From: Magicicada septendecula | Taxonomy: Eukaryota; Arthropoda; Insecta; Hemiptera; Cicadidae | DNA length: 64,000 bases | Assembly (NCBI GenBank): GCA_034769895.1 | Contig: CM068367.1 | Coordinates: 117,722,573 to 117,786,572, forward strand | Reading direction: 5' to 3' | In this document: positions 45,960-57,975 of the stretch, one piece after another | Layout of the letters: each line of letters begins with the position of its first letter | Position numbering within the stretch: the first letter of the stretch is position 1 | The notes under the pieces: model-generated | The model's database searches: none | The model's input: only the letters and a program-made list of their open reading frames with translations | Told to the model about the DNA's origin: nothing | Position numbers and translations under genes: made by a program

Positions 45960-46400
45960 ACATTTGTCGCTGCCTCCCCCCTCTCAGCCACAATCTCGTA
46001 TCGTCTCTATTCTCCCATTCCGCTTCAGTGAGATTTTGTCTTCCCATTGCCTCATTCACTTCATCCCTCAAGAATCTCCGAATTTACCTCTTCTTCTTCT
46101 TCCCAAAGGATTCCTGTTTGTAACTCTTCCTATCCATCTCTCATCTCCAGGTCTTTATACGTGCTCATACCATGTCGATTTTTCTCTTCAATATAGACAA
46201 CACACCATTTCTCATTTTCAAACTCCTTGTTTTTCATCTTTGATGGTCTTGTCCACTTTTGAGAGTCTACAGCTCCGCCTCCAACAGCACATTTCCGCTG
46301 CTGCTATTTTCCTTTTATACTTTTGTTTATGTCCCAGTTGTCCGCTCCGTATTATAATATATGACGTCATTTTACTATTCACCATGATACTGAATATCAT
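45960..46400 (-). pseudogene. LINE RT tail, minus strand
   Basis: Contains KRKIAAAEMCCWRRSCRLSK, corresponding to the AAEM-WRR..G-SK-D segment, then a broken TWYEHV and GRRRGKFGDS-like tail. The 217-codon plus-strand frame across the same DNA is only its antisense shadow. It may be a second copy or the upstream half of the tail at 45719-45945. Confidence 0.6.
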
Positions 46401-46890
46401 TGCTTTAGTGCATCTTCAAACATGTCCTATCTCAGAATACGAAATTGAGTTGTCTAATGCACTTCTTTGTTTGTTGCAATATGTTCTTTATATTTTCTTG
46501 GTGTTTTTACATGGTTTGTTAGCAGAAACGCCCGCCGTGGTCATGTCATTCTCGCGACTCTCCGACGAGTCACCACACGGCAGGTTTTACCACCATACCG
46601 GACTACCGGTACTTTGACCTGTGACCAAGGAAATCCGGAATTATCGTTTGTCCAATATTTTGTAAACATCTATTATATATATTCACACAAATTGTTACGC
46701 CACATTTTTTTAATTCCAATTCAATAATAATCGCGTTTTCTCGAAACTAATAATATTTAATCGCCTAAACGGGGAAGATTATGTGTTTATTGTCACAGAA
46801 TGTTTACATATTAAGTTTAATTGCAAACGGAAGTGTGTTTACTTTTGTAACTTAATTAAATCAACAAAAGATTTATTGAACAAAGTAGCA

Positions 46891-46935
46891 TCTACAGTAG
46901 AACCTCGTTAATTCGATTCTCAGGGGAAATGGGAA
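46891..46935 (+). repeat. pogo/Tigger-like terminus, left
   Basis: TA-CAGTAGAACCTCGTTAATTC, followed by GGGGAAATGGG and a TTATCGAATATT stretch, is typical of pogo/Tigger-type ends inserted at TA. A weaker inverted relative lies at about 48610-48650. The internal sequence to 47110 has several GTATACTGTATA palindromic words. Confidence 0.5.
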
Positions 46936-46939
46936 ACAT

Positions 46940-47690
46940 TGGAGTTATCGAATATTGATGTTTCAGATATCAGGTGTAGTATTGCTACAATTCGAGACTC
47001 AGACGTTCGCGTATAGTGTCACCGACTATACTGTATACTGTGTACAGTAAAGTAATATACTGTATAGTGTCGCGACTGTATACTGTATTGTTGCTCAACT
47101 AGTTTGACGGCACTCAAATAACTGTGTTCTTCTAAGTACGGCACTGAACATACAGTATGTCTTTTAGTTCTTAAATACAAATTATGTAACATGAATATGA
47201 AATTTTATGATAACATAAACTGAACACCTCTTACAAATATATGTATTTTATTTTCAGAGTATGTAATAATGAATAAAATGTTACTACAGTACCCATTGAT
47301 AAGATGCCGAATAAAAGTACAGTCTGATGTTATCAAAGCAAAAGTTTACAATAAAAACTAAAGTTATCGGTAGACCTAATTAAAAATATCGGTATGGAGA
47401 ACCATACATGACTTCCATGTTCTAAGGTTTATATTTTAAATCATTTTCGAAATGAAATATTTCCATAGAAACTACTTCTTTCTTCAGCCTTAATCACAGT
47501 ACTGTGGTCGCTAACGTACACCACCTCACGTTAGCGCCCTCGAATTTTCATTGGTGATGGCAGTCGATGGCACTGCCGAAATGTCTGGTTTTGCAGAAAA
47601 CATTGGGCCACGGGCAAACAGCCCGGGAAGGAATTTTAACAACAAACAACTTCTTTGTTGCGATAACAAAGCACACATTTTAAAAATTAT
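46940..47690. other. No recognisable gene
   Basis: AT-rich DNA, possibly the interior of a pogo-like derivative. No transposase is seen. Confidence 0.4.
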
Positions 47691-47699
47691 CCCCTCCTC

Positions 47700-48170
47700 T
47701 TCAACTATAATTTCATTTATAGAAAATAACCCCCTCCCCCTTCAACTACCCTATTCATTTATAAATATTTCATTTACCTTTCTACAGTGGATTATTATGA
47801 CCTTCTTTTCATGATACTTTATCTATCAAAATTAAGTACTTTACTCTTGTTAAAACATAAAATGTTGTAGGTAAACTACCCCTTCCCCTTAACCGATCTT
47901 CACAAAAATCAATACGCCTTTCGTCCTCTACAACTCAGTCAAGTATGCAACAAATTATTTGATTCTGTTTGAATTTGCGGCAGTTATCGTTTGCCATAGA
48001 ACAAATTCTACACAGTCACACAAACAGACATACGCACAGACACTTTTCGGAAAATGACTTTTCTTCATGTTCTGAGGGTAGTAAAATCAGGATCAGCCCT
48101 TATCTCGAACTCGATTTTTTCGCGATCACCATACTTCCATTTCCTTACGGAACATGCAAGTAAACACATA
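47700..48170 (-). repeat. Dispersed repeat family R4, minus-strand copy
   Basis: The reverse complement of 47860-48150 contains, in order, GGAAGTATGGTGATCGCG, AAACGACTTT-like TTTTCCGAAAAGTGTCTG, CTATGGCAAACGATAACTGC, CGCAAATTCAAACAGAATC and GAAGATCGGTTAAGGGGAAG. These are the same blocks and order as 62790-63170. Only one unit of the array is present here, in contrast to six at 63015-64000. Confidence 0.85.
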
Positions 48171-48399
48171 ACTGTGTTTCAGATTTATATATTACAATTT
48201 TCTGTGTATGATTTGTTTACTAAAAATCACTTAAAAACAGAAATTGTAAAAAATCATGTACCGGTACTGTGATTCTTACTTACTTGTTAATCTAACTGCT
48301 ACTGTTTAGTCAATCGATGAATATTTAAAGTCAAGAGGGTCGGTGAGAGTTTCATGTATCAGCAAGAAAGTGAGTCATCTTTTCTACTGTAGACACACG

Positions 48400-48655
48400 C
48401 CACGTTCCACTTATAGAGATTTACACGGTTAAACTTCGAGTTATAAAGGCTTTTTAATAGAACTTCTAGTTGTAGAGGCCTGCATATACATTACTTGGAG
48501 TTAGTGGTAAGGCCAGAAAGTGACAGAAATTCGAGTTATAAAAATTTCATTTAAAACATATTCGAATTATAAAAATAAAATAACATAGAGTTGTGTAGGG
48601 AAAGTAAAGGGAAATGAAAAAAATTCGAGTTGTCGAGATTAGACAGTAGTTCAAA
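48400..48655. repeat. Possible pogo-like terminus, right
   Basis: Several TTCGAGTTATAAA or TTCGAGTTGTCGAGA words occur, ending ATTAGACAGTAG. The reverse complement CTACTGTCTAATCTCGACAA resembles the left terminus at 46891. The two together would bound a 1.76-kb element, but the match is imperfect and the TA duplication is not clean. Confidence 0.3.
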
Positions 48656-48864
48656 ATATAAATTAAAAGAAGATGAAGAAGAAGGCGAAAAAGATGACAA
48701 TGTTCGTGGTCATACAGGCGGTGATTTGAAATAAATGCGTTTACACTAAATGCGTTAAAATTACTTAATGTCCAAATTACTAATTATAGGAATCATTTCT
48801 ATCAAACATTAGTTTACATACAATTTTCATTATTAAATGAATGTTTCAATTAACGTTATCTATA

Positions 48865-48990
48865 TATATAACACTCAAAGTCTGAGGATTTCTTTGTACT
48901 GAATACAAATCCACACCGTTACACCGATTGCCACCAAATTTTGCACAGCTAACCTTCGACACAAGGCGAAAAACACTGTCTAACTTGGAA
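48865..48990 (+). repeat. Fragment of a dispersed insect-type repeat
   Basis: ACACTCAAAGTCTGAGGATT followed by ACACCGATTGCCACCAAATT is a phrase pattern found at the start of several non-autonomous transposon families in insects. The class is unknown. Confidence 0.35.
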
Positions 48991-48999
48991 TTTGATATT

Positions 49000-50380
49000 C
49001 TGCCCAGTTCGCACAATTTAGGAACTTTTAATTATGCCCTTTTAACCATGGAGACCAGAATTAATTACCATAGTAACAAGTAAATAAACAAATCCCATTT
49101 AGCGGTATCGGAACTGTACCTTTATTCGTTCCTTCAGTACATTTTCGATGTTTTTAATATGCGATTGTATCGATATATTACGATGTAGAAAAGAAGAAGT
49201 GCGCTAATTGTAAATTGTCTTATTTCTTAATGCAAAGCGAAAATACGTGTTGCTTTCATTTATAAGGTTAGGTGACAACGGTTTTTGGTTTTTAGTTTAC
49301 TGCTGAAATAAATAAAAGCCATGGTTGAGGAAAACATAACGTTTAATGTGTACGCATAAACAATGTTTATAACACAGTAACACTTAAAATAAAGAACCTA
49401 AGGTTTTTGAGTTAACGGGTACTTGTTTATAATAATTTCAAATCTGTTAAATAAAATAAATTAGAATTTTCAACCATTTTAATTATTATAATTTTTAATT
49501 TTAAAGCTATTAAATATTCTTTGATACATTAATTAAAAGTAAATATATTATATTTTTTCTTTTTACATGAATGTAATAGCTTTCCAAACAAAAAATTATT
49601 GTTCATTGTTATGAATTAATGTTATGAATTGACGATAAAGAAAATTTACTTTTTTGGAAAACAGTAACAGGTACAAAAAATTAGGATGTTCTGTTTTTTG
49701 AGGTAATTTCTTCTGTTTCCAAAGGAAATGCTCTCAATTAAACTGATTAAAAAAAATGGTAACCCTAGGTAATGATAGAAACTAAATTAGCACTCTCTAT
49801 AACGAACAATCTCGTTCCACTACATGGCAACACCATCTGTTAGCGACTCGCGAAAGCTTTGCCAGTATTCTGTCGCGCTTAATGTTATTTGAACTTTCGC
49901 CAGTGATGTATGACCGATTCGTGTTCATTTATAGACAGTCCGTGTAAGCTGCATATATATATATATCTTTACACACGCATGATTGATTGCAGATATAATT
50001 AACAGACACTGGGTTAAATTATTATGCCTTATTTCGAGAAACGCAGGAAATGATTGAGGTGATGAGCAAAAATATCGTTCAATGTAACTCCAATAATTAG
50101 GCTTATATTTAAATAATACAAATTTATTACTCTTGTTGTAATTTTAGTACGTTATACTAATTATTCACTAGTACGCTCCCTGAGGTGCAGAACTCGCTCA
50201 CTATTTTGAATGAAGTACATTCAATTATTATTGGATAAACTATGATATTAAATAATTTTCAGATATCAGAAAAATTACGAAACCCCCTGTTACCCAACTA
50301 TTTTTTGTTTAGTAATGTAATAATTGTAGAGGAATCATACAAAAAAATTAAATACCAAACAATCGGATTTGTGTTAAAAT
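49000..50380. other. No recognisable gene
   Basis: AT-rich. The TATATATATATC at about 49953 may mark the end of the repeat that starts at 48865. Confidence 0.45.
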
Positions 50381-50389
50381 TCCATTTAG

Positions 50390-51030
50390 TTAGTTTGACA
50401 CCTAGCTGAATTAAATTTTTTTTAATTTTTGAACCCCTTTTTTAGGGTTCTGGGGTCAAAAATTTGAAATTTCAAAAACCATACAATATTCATATTTCTG
50501 TTAAAATGCTTTTTAATTTGATATCTCCTGGAATTTCCAATTTTATCAAGCTTTTGCCTCATTTTTTGGTCCCTAGTGTCTAAAATTTTTTTAATTTGAA
50601 AAATATAACATTACGTTCAGATTTTATTTAAAATTTCTCTTAATTTGACACGTCACATGAATTTTTGCGTTTTATCAAAATTTTCGCCCACTTTTTGACC
50701 CCTGGTTTCCCAAAATTTTGTAATTTTTAAAAATAAACACAATTTTGGTTATAATTCTCTTTACTTTGACACCTTACATGGACTTTTGCGATTTTTCAAA
50801 GTTCGCACCCTCATATTTTTGCTTTCTGTCCCACTATTTTTTTGGTGGATTCATCTTAAAAACAACAGGGTTCTGTAGGGTAAAAGTATGTATTCGCATG
50901 GCAAATTTTACGAAAATCAATAGATGACTTCAAAAGTTATCGTGAGACACACCTCAAATAGACAGATAGACTGATAGGTAGACAGACATACAAATGCCAA
51001 ATGGTCGAGTTGAAACTGAGAACTCTCCTC
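50390..51030 (-). repeat. Dispersed repeat family R3, copy 2 (inverted)
   Basis: The reverse complement begins GAGTTCTCAGTTTCAACTCG, ATTTGGCATTTGTATGTCTG, GTGTGTCTCACGATAACTTT and continues with repeated CGCAAAA-TCATGT-A-GTGTCAA modules spaced roughly 100-120 bp apart, matching 26700-27290. Confidence 0.7.
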
Positions 51031-51034
51031 AACT

Positions 51035-52075
51035 CGACCGAGCTGAATCATTATCTCAGTTTACTGCATACTCCACTGTGGCAGGTACCTTCCCTGTTAT
51101 GCTCCCTGCCTTTCTTTCGTAGGCCTATATCTAGGCTTCTCCTTCCTTCTGCAAAGGCAAGAACTTGCCTTCATCCAGTTCTTTCATCCTCTCCAGATGT
51201 TGGTTGCATTTCACTTTTCGATTTAACTTCACCAGTTCAGACAGAATATTTGAAGCTCTTCTCCTATTGCTTCATTTGTTACACATTTCTTCACTCGCAT
51301 CCTCTTGACTATTCTCAGAAACCTCATGTCTTGTGTGTGGATGCTACTTTCTTGTTCTTTTGTTATAACCCAAGTTTTTCTGCCATATATGATTGTGGGT
51401 ATTGCCATGGCTTATAGAATTTGAACACTATGTAATACAAAATTTCAAGTACATGATATTATTTTTAACAGTGAATGAGTCGACAACTAGAAAGTTTAAT
51501 GCATTTAACATCCATGAAAACCAAAAAGAACTCATTTATTAGGAAAATAAGTGGATGGAAGCCACAAGCAACCAAAAAGGAAGATGAATATCCAAATGGA
51601 ATGATGACCATGGAGAAAATGTAATAAAAAGGAAATACTGTTTTGGAATAAATGGATAAAGATTTATGAAAGGAAAACGTGAGTCTAAGAACTTGTATTG
51701 AGGATCAGAAGACTACAATAATGGTTGGGAAATGGTGGCCAAAATAACAAAACAATAACCACATGTACTACCCAGGGCTATCAGAAATAAAAGTAACCAA
51801 AGTGATAAGAAAGACAAGCAAAGAAAATGGCATCAAGTTTAGCTATTGTGGATGTTGTCAAGAGTTTGGAAAATTAACATGTAATTAGAAATATTTGTGT
51901 AGCATAATATCTGAATATTTGCATTTAGAAATATTTGTATTTCTATTAGGGTTACAAAATTTGTTTATTACAATTTCCAATTTACAATCTACATCCATTA
52001 AGCATTAACACACACATAACACTTTATTAAGTAAATCAGATAAGTGAGCTAGTCTTATAAAAAAACATCCACTGA
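51035..52075. other. No recognisable gene
   Basis: A 138-codon plus frame (51001-51417) overlaps the repeat and shows no domain. The rest is AT-rich. Confidence 0.45.
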
Positions 52076-52079
52076 TGTA

Positions 52080-52610
52080 TCTCCTTATAAAACATTAGTT
52101 TCAAGGATGTAACAAATCTTGAAGTCAAGTCCTGCAGCATCTTCTCTCATCAAGACCATTGTTATACAACTACTCTATTAATTCATTTTTGTGGTCTACT
52201 ATTTGATGGCTGTATTTTGTTGAAATGCTCTGGATTTTATCCTTTATGAGTGGTAGTCCTATTTTCAGATCAGTGTGAAGCGTCTGATTGCTGATGTATC
52301 ATGAGGAATGTACTGAAAATCACACCACTTTTAATAGATATCTTTGGATGATTTCTAATCTTGTAAGTTTTAGGCATCCGCATAGTTGGAATTCTTAGGA
52401 CTCGTATGGGTTTTAACACGCTTTTGTTTGATGATAGTTTAGATTCATGCCTGAGAAGCCGAGACATCTATTTGACTTTGAGGGCTAATTTTCTTTGTTT
52501 GATTTGAATATGCTTCTGCCAAGTGAGTTGCTGGTCAATATGAAGTCGAGGGTATTTAATTTCAATTTTCACTGGTACAGGTGGATTATTTATTACAGAT
52601 ATTAATTTGC
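52080..52610 (-). pseudogene. Jockey-type LINE RT C-terminal remnant
   Basis: The minus strand reads IKYPRLHIDQQLTWQKHIQI and KQRKLALKVK, then after a stop RLLRHESKLSSNKSVLKPIR. Broken pieces corresponding to the QRFQSK-LR-I-NAPWYV block and HQQSDASH (cf. N-TIH-DL) follow. This is the order downstream of the RT catalytic core in Jockey ORF2 (VKYLGIHLDRRLTW-KHI and so on). Multiple stops and frameshifts are present. Confidence 0.7.
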
Positions 52611-52664
52611 TGAAAAGGTAAATATGTGATTAGCCATTTTTCAAAATAAAAATAAATACTTTTG

Positions 52665-52681
52665 TAGGTTAGGTTAGGTTA
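52665..52681. repeat. Short TTAGG-type repeat
   Basis: TAGGTTAGGTTAGGTTA contains three units of the insect telomere pentamer. It is too short to claim telomeric origin. Confidence 0.4.
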
Positions 52682-52689
52682 CAGATTTT

Positions 52690-53990
52690 ATTTAATTGAT
52701 TTTCGTTCGCCATTAGTCTCAACACAGGTTAAGAAACCTAATCCTTGACACTACAGAAGAAGAATACTTTTTCAATATGGTTAATATGTATAGATTGTGT
52801 ATAACTGCCTTTGACGAAGTTATTCCAAGTTGTTCCTAAATAGAGAGAGCTTCTTTTGTACGCCCAAAACAAAAACTTGTTGTTTTCATTCTACAGAACT
52901 AATATTCACAAGTATATCAGATAAATTAGACTGTATGTCCTTAGATTGTATTATGATACTTAACCATATTTTCCTCCAAATTAACTTCTAAGCTGCTCAT
53001 TAGAGCTTCTATAGAGCAAAAGCTAATTAAGGCAGTAGTGTAAAAATTTAATCATTTTTATCAGTACCATAATAATTTGTGTTTCACGTCAGTATTATTT
53101 ATATAGTTAGGTAACAAAAAACCTCCCCAACTTCTTTGGCCCTTTTATTTACTGCCATGGAACCATGTATTCAATGCCATGGCATGGTTTATAGGCAATC
53201 TAAATCTAAATTTGTGCTCTTCTTCTGTCCTCGTTATTACTCTCATTATTTTAAGCATTATTTGCTACTCCCTTTTGAACTAGGCATAGTGCTCACCATC
53301 TTGCTTGGTGTTACAGTATTTCTACTGCCAATTTGATGAATATCTCTTACCTTATTCTACCTTACTGTACATACAAAAATGTTATATACTTCACTGTGTC
53401 AGTACTACCACAGTTCATATGCTTGCTGTTTCTACCTTTTCCAAATCATTTCATGGATTAATTTCCAGTATTAATTAATTTGTTGGCTAATTACAATTTT
53501 GTTAATAAATTTTTAGTATTTAGCTGCACATTTGTTTCACTTCTTTCCTATTTATAAACATACCAACATACCAAACTTCTCTCCAATGCCATGAAATCGA
53601 ATGGTGAAATTCTTGTTATAGTTTGAAAAGCACCTGTTGAAGCCATTTTATAATCAGCAGCTACTCTTCAACATTCAAAGTTGTGCCCTCTTCATCATGT
53701 TGCTATATTTTTTATGTTTAGCACATTGACTGATATTGAAGCTCCACAGAGTAGAATGGAAAGCACAACACCAGATCTTCAGAGGAGTACTGGTCTCTTC
53801 CAGCTACTCAGGTCCCAAGCACTGAGCATCAAGCATATTCCTTCATTTTTCCATGACCTTGATTTGCATGCCCCCATATGTCAGAACATACCCCCAGATG
53901 TTTAACGCAAAATTATCCTTCTTATCCAATGGAAAGATGAATTCATTCTTTTTCATCCACTATTTAACTTTGTTAGATTTTAATTTGCCA
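52690..53990. other. No recognisable gene
   Basis: T-rich on the plus strand with short frames. It could be antisense LINE debris but no motif is defensible. Confidence 0.4.
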
Positions 53991-54005
53991 TCATTTGTCT
54001 TAATA

Positions 54006-54889
54006 TAGGCCCAGCTCCAGGCAGGGGCGACCGTGCCACCACCCAGGGCGGCAAATTTTAAAGGGCGGCAGATTCCAGGATGTTAAGTTTTGAAATTGAG
54101 GGAAAAATAAAATTATTCATTTAATTTCATCACAGTATGTAAGATCAGTAAGAATTACTTTACGTATAAACTCAGCGGAGTTTAACGAAGAGTCGAAAGC
54201 TCATGAACAAGAGAACGCAAACCTAACATGCGTGCTGCCTTCCATGAGTCATCAGCATATAATGTCACGTGAGTAAAGTCAAAGCCATGTCACCTGAAGT
54301 CTTGTCGGATAAGTGTACTAAATTGTGCAATGACTTAACTCATGGTGAATCAAAAGACATCAGTGCTATTAATTTACAGGATGAACTTTCAACAATTTAG
54401 AGTGCTTTCAACAATGGCGAGTATGTCCGAGACTCGCCTGAGTGGTCTGGTGACTATATCTAGTTGAACATCAGTTAGCTGAAGCACTTGATTACAACGA
54501 AGTCGTAAAGGAGTTTGCCAGTGCAAAAGCTACACGAGTATTTTTTAACTAAGGTATATGATACATTACTTTTGTTATATTTCAATCATAATGAACTTTA
54601 GTTAGTATTTTAATTTTAAGTCATCACATAGGCATAAATTTTTATTGTCTCACGATTCCTTGTATAGTCTCTACAATTTTTATTGTAGCTTTCACCGCAT
54701 CATAAGCGCAAAAAAGTTCTAGTTATTTGATAAACACAACAATGCAAACATTCCTAGTCGTCATTTGAAGCCAATCGCCATGTCTTTAGAGTAGATCTAG
54801 TGTGCGTGAATGTGTTCAGAGTTAAAATAGAGAAGGGGCGGCACTCATAAATACTGCACAGGGCGGCAGAAGTGCTGGGGCCAGCTCTG
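54006..54889 (+). mobile_element. Deleted hAT element, 884 bp, with exact 8-bp TSD
   Basis: TCTTAATA occurs immediately before (53998-54005) and after (54890-54897). The ends TAGGCCCAGCTCCAGG and GGGGCCAGCTCTG are imperfect inverted repeats. GGGCGGCA-type words are shared just inside both ends. The interior keeps a scrap of coding sequence (LCNDLTHGESKDISAINLQD) that resembles the middle of hAT transposases, followed by a stop. It is a deletion derivative of an autonomous hAT. Confidence 0.8.
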
Positions 54890-54899
54890 TCTTAATATA

Positions 54900-55055
54900 C
54901 AGTATACCTTTACCATCAGCCAACATGTTCAATAATAGATCATCTGCAATCCTATTGTTATTCCTTCTCCCTGCAGCCCCAGATTCCAAACTTATTATTG
55001 AATAATCTGTTCCACTCCATTACATGATCCAAGACAGATCCCAAATCTTTCTTTT
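54900..55055. other. No recognisable gene
   Basis: Short flank between two insertions. A minus-strand IADDLLLNML-like string is too weak to call an RT. Confidence 0.35.
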
Positions 55056-55060
55056 TTTGT

Positions 55061-55690
55061 TACGAGGTGTGTTTTTAAGTAAGACCCATTTTGATGTTAC
55101 GGGATTTACCAACAAAGTGGGATAGCATCTGCCCCATGTTGTAACATGGTGTAATACCCAACTATAGGCTATTTTTTTTGGCATTACATAAATGATTATG
55201 GTGATTAGTGGGTGATTTATTATAATTTGTATAACAGATAATCCCACCAACTGTAAGTTTTGCCCTCTGTTGTTTTTTGTTAGAAAAAACAATAGTGCTT
55301 CTCGTTATGCAATTGTGTCATTTATTAGGGAAGGACAAACAAGAATTCATGATAAATAACACAGCAGATAGCCAACAGTGATGATAGATGTTTAGTAGAA
55401 GAAGTAAACACAAAAAATCATGAAAATCTGTGATTTATGTTTCAGAATTGTTTATTCTATTTTATATCAATAATGTTCAAAATTGTGTTGGAGAAACTTG
55501 GTTAAAAATAATTGTGTGTCAAAAATGTTAACTGATATACACAATCAGGAATGTTTGGCTTCATCTCAAATAGTTTTGTAGTGTTTTAATAATGAAGGAA
55601 ATTGGTTGGTTTGAACACATTGTCACTTGAGATGAAACCTGCTTTTACTAAAAAGAAATGGCTGGGCTTGTAGCAGTTTGAAAGTAACAA
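55061..55690 (+). pseudogene. mariner-like element, degenerate
   Basis: TACGAGGTGTGTTTTTAAGT at 55061 looks like a mariner terminal repeat. Downstream, in changing frames, are MLTDIHNQECLASSQIVL, CFNNEGNWL and FEHIVT-DETCFY, corresponding to the LTDDHKQKRM..LER..F..IVTGDETW region with the first catalytic Asp (DET) kept. The C-terminal half and right terminus are not recognised. It is dead. Confidence 0.6.
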
Positions 55691-56035
55691 GAAACTGTGC
55701 AACAACATTACTAACTGCTTTACGACTCAGGTTGCCAGACTTTTATGACAATGGAATAAACAAGCTGTTAAAAAGATATGAAACATGCATGGAAGGCAAT
55801 GGTGATTATGTGGGTAAATAAAGAAAGTCTGTACATTTTTTTAATAAATTATCTTCATCAATTTATGTCATCTTCTTATTTCAAAATGGACATTATTACT
55901 TACACGCGTTGTATCTGTATGTATCCATCATATAGCAGGATAGTGATGAGAAAGCAGGATACTTTTCCATTCTTCAGACTTCTTAATAATATATTCCCAG
56001 CTCACTGTGCTAAAGGTGTTTCAGACATTAAAGCT

Positions 56036-56941
56036 GAAAACACAATGCTGTCACGTCACGTGAGCTCACATGAATTCACGTGATAGTAAAAAATGTGAGA
56101 GTGGGTTTTCAGCTTGAGTTAAATTGCTTGGAGAATCACTGTCTTCACGTCATGTATATCATGTGATGTCACGTGACATAGTCGGCCATTTCACGCCTTA
56201 TGTTAATCACATTTTCTGTTCAACCACACTTTTGTGAGGCGTGAGGTGACAAGTACGTGAAAATGGAGGAGTTGTTAATAGAAAAAGTGAGACTGCCCGA
56301 AGATTAATGATATGTAAATTACAGTATGTTTCTTTTTTTTAATTAAAAAATGTGTTTGTGTTTTATAACCACTGATCAGTAATTTCATGTTTCAAGATAT
56401 TAAACAAATTTTATGCTTTTAAAAATACTAAATTTTAACAATTATATGTTGCTTTAAAATATAATCAATTAAGATGCCAAGCCTTTGTTTTCGTTTATTT
56501 CACGCCTACCTGAAACATACGGCTAACAATCTCTCTTGAGAGCTTATAGCATTTTGGACATGGGTGTTCTTTTTTTTTGTATATCAACTTTAATAAGATT
56601 ATGTAAATAATAAAATTCTTCCTTATTCAGTCTGAAATTTAGCTGGATCTTCTTGTATTTTGTACTCTGAATCTTGTATTAGATTCTGAAAGTCACCTTT
56701 TTCTTGTCTTTCTAAGTTTATATCGTGTATCCAGCTCCTTCTTATGTTAACTGATTTTTTGATCAAGTAGAATTATATTTGCCCTCATGTGTGTTTACAC
56801 GACTTCATGTGTGTTCACATGAGTTCACGTTAACATGAAGTGACGTGACGTAACATAAGTGTGTCTCTGCACTACAATTTCACGGATTAAGGCAAGTCCT
56901 GATCTCACATGAGTTCACGTGACGTGATAGCAATGTGTTTC
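56036..56941 (+). mobile_element. Harbinger-like non-autonomous element with CACGTG-rich ends
   Basis: GAAAACACAATGCTGTCACG and its following CACGTGAGCTCACATGAATT (56036 on) are inverted at 56903-56941 (CTCACATGAGTTCACGTGAC, GTGATAGCAATGTGTTTC). A second, diverged copy of the arm lies at about 56815-56870. A short frame MEELLIEKVRLPED at about 56263 resembles the start of a MADF-domain protein as carried by PIF/Harbinger elements, then stops. The assignment to Harbinger is tentative. The inverted repeats are solid. Confidence 0.6.
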
Positions 56942-56944
56942 CAA

Positions 56945-57975
56945 CTTAACTGTCACCAGTATGCCCAACAATCTTCCACGGTTTTTGACAGCATCCTTTA
57001 ACATTTGCAAAGCATGCTTTGTTGACCTTTGCTTCTTCCCTTCCTGAAACTGTAATGTTGACCAGTCCCCTTTTTGCCTCTATCACCTATTCCAGCCTCA
57101 GCATTAATACTATTATGTATAGATTTTTAGGACTATAATAAAAACAGAGTTGCTTAATAAGCTTGGATTTTTCAGCTTTTTGTCTTTTTTGGAAATAGAA
57201 CTACTCATGACTTGTTATTCGCTTGGGAAATATTCTGTCTTGGCAACTTGTTCAGGATTTGTGACACTTATTTTATAGTTATATTTACTTATTTTATGTT
57301 TATTTTGATTATCTCCTTTACAGATTCTATAGAAATTCCATTCACAACTGGATGTATCTTACCTGATTAGTTTGTCTTATTTATCTTCATTAATTCTCCT
57401 ATGAAGGCCCTCGCAATTACTACTCCTTGGCTTTTCACACATGCAAAATGAGAAATTTACGTTCACTATTTCTTTTTTCCTTTTCACAGATACTAGTACT
57501 GCTTATGGCAATAAGCTGTAATTGCCTTTTACCACAGTCTTGTAGTCCATCCCCTATATATCTCTATCTTGAGTTTTACATAACTTTTCACAGTATTTCT
57601 TATAAACTTATTTATTAGCTTCTACAAGTTTTTTCTTCTTTTTTATTCCTCTATAGTTTCTGTTGCTCCCTTCATTTGCATTTTTCTTTATGGTATGTAA
57701 GTACACATTTCTTTATTTATGGTAAGTAAATCATCTTCAATTCTTGATTAGTAAGATTGCTTCTCTGCTATCATTTGGTTCTACTATTATAGTACTGTTG
57801 TTTCTCCCATAAGCTTTTGATGCTATTGTTTGCATACACTATTTTTAGAAATAACATGCGTTTCTTATAGGTATTTTTTATTTATAAGCTACCACCGTTT
57901 CATTCAGTCACATCCTTTCTTTTGGATCCTCATTAACTGTGGTAAACACAGTAATGATCAATCAGGTCCTCTTGT
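56945..57975. other. No recognisable gene
   Basis: T-rich on the plus strand with short chance frames. Confidence 0.4.

Noticed and set aside
45964-46617. 217-codon plus-strand frame as a host membrane protein
   Set aside because: Hydrophobic bias is explained by its being antisense to a basic LINE tail on the minus strand.
52665-52681. Interstitial telomere
   Set aside because: Only three TTAGG units; such short matches are expected by chance in insect genomes.
54920-55010. Minus-strand ADDLLLNML string as an RT catalytic box
   Set aside because: No neighbouring RT motifs in the correct order; likely chance.
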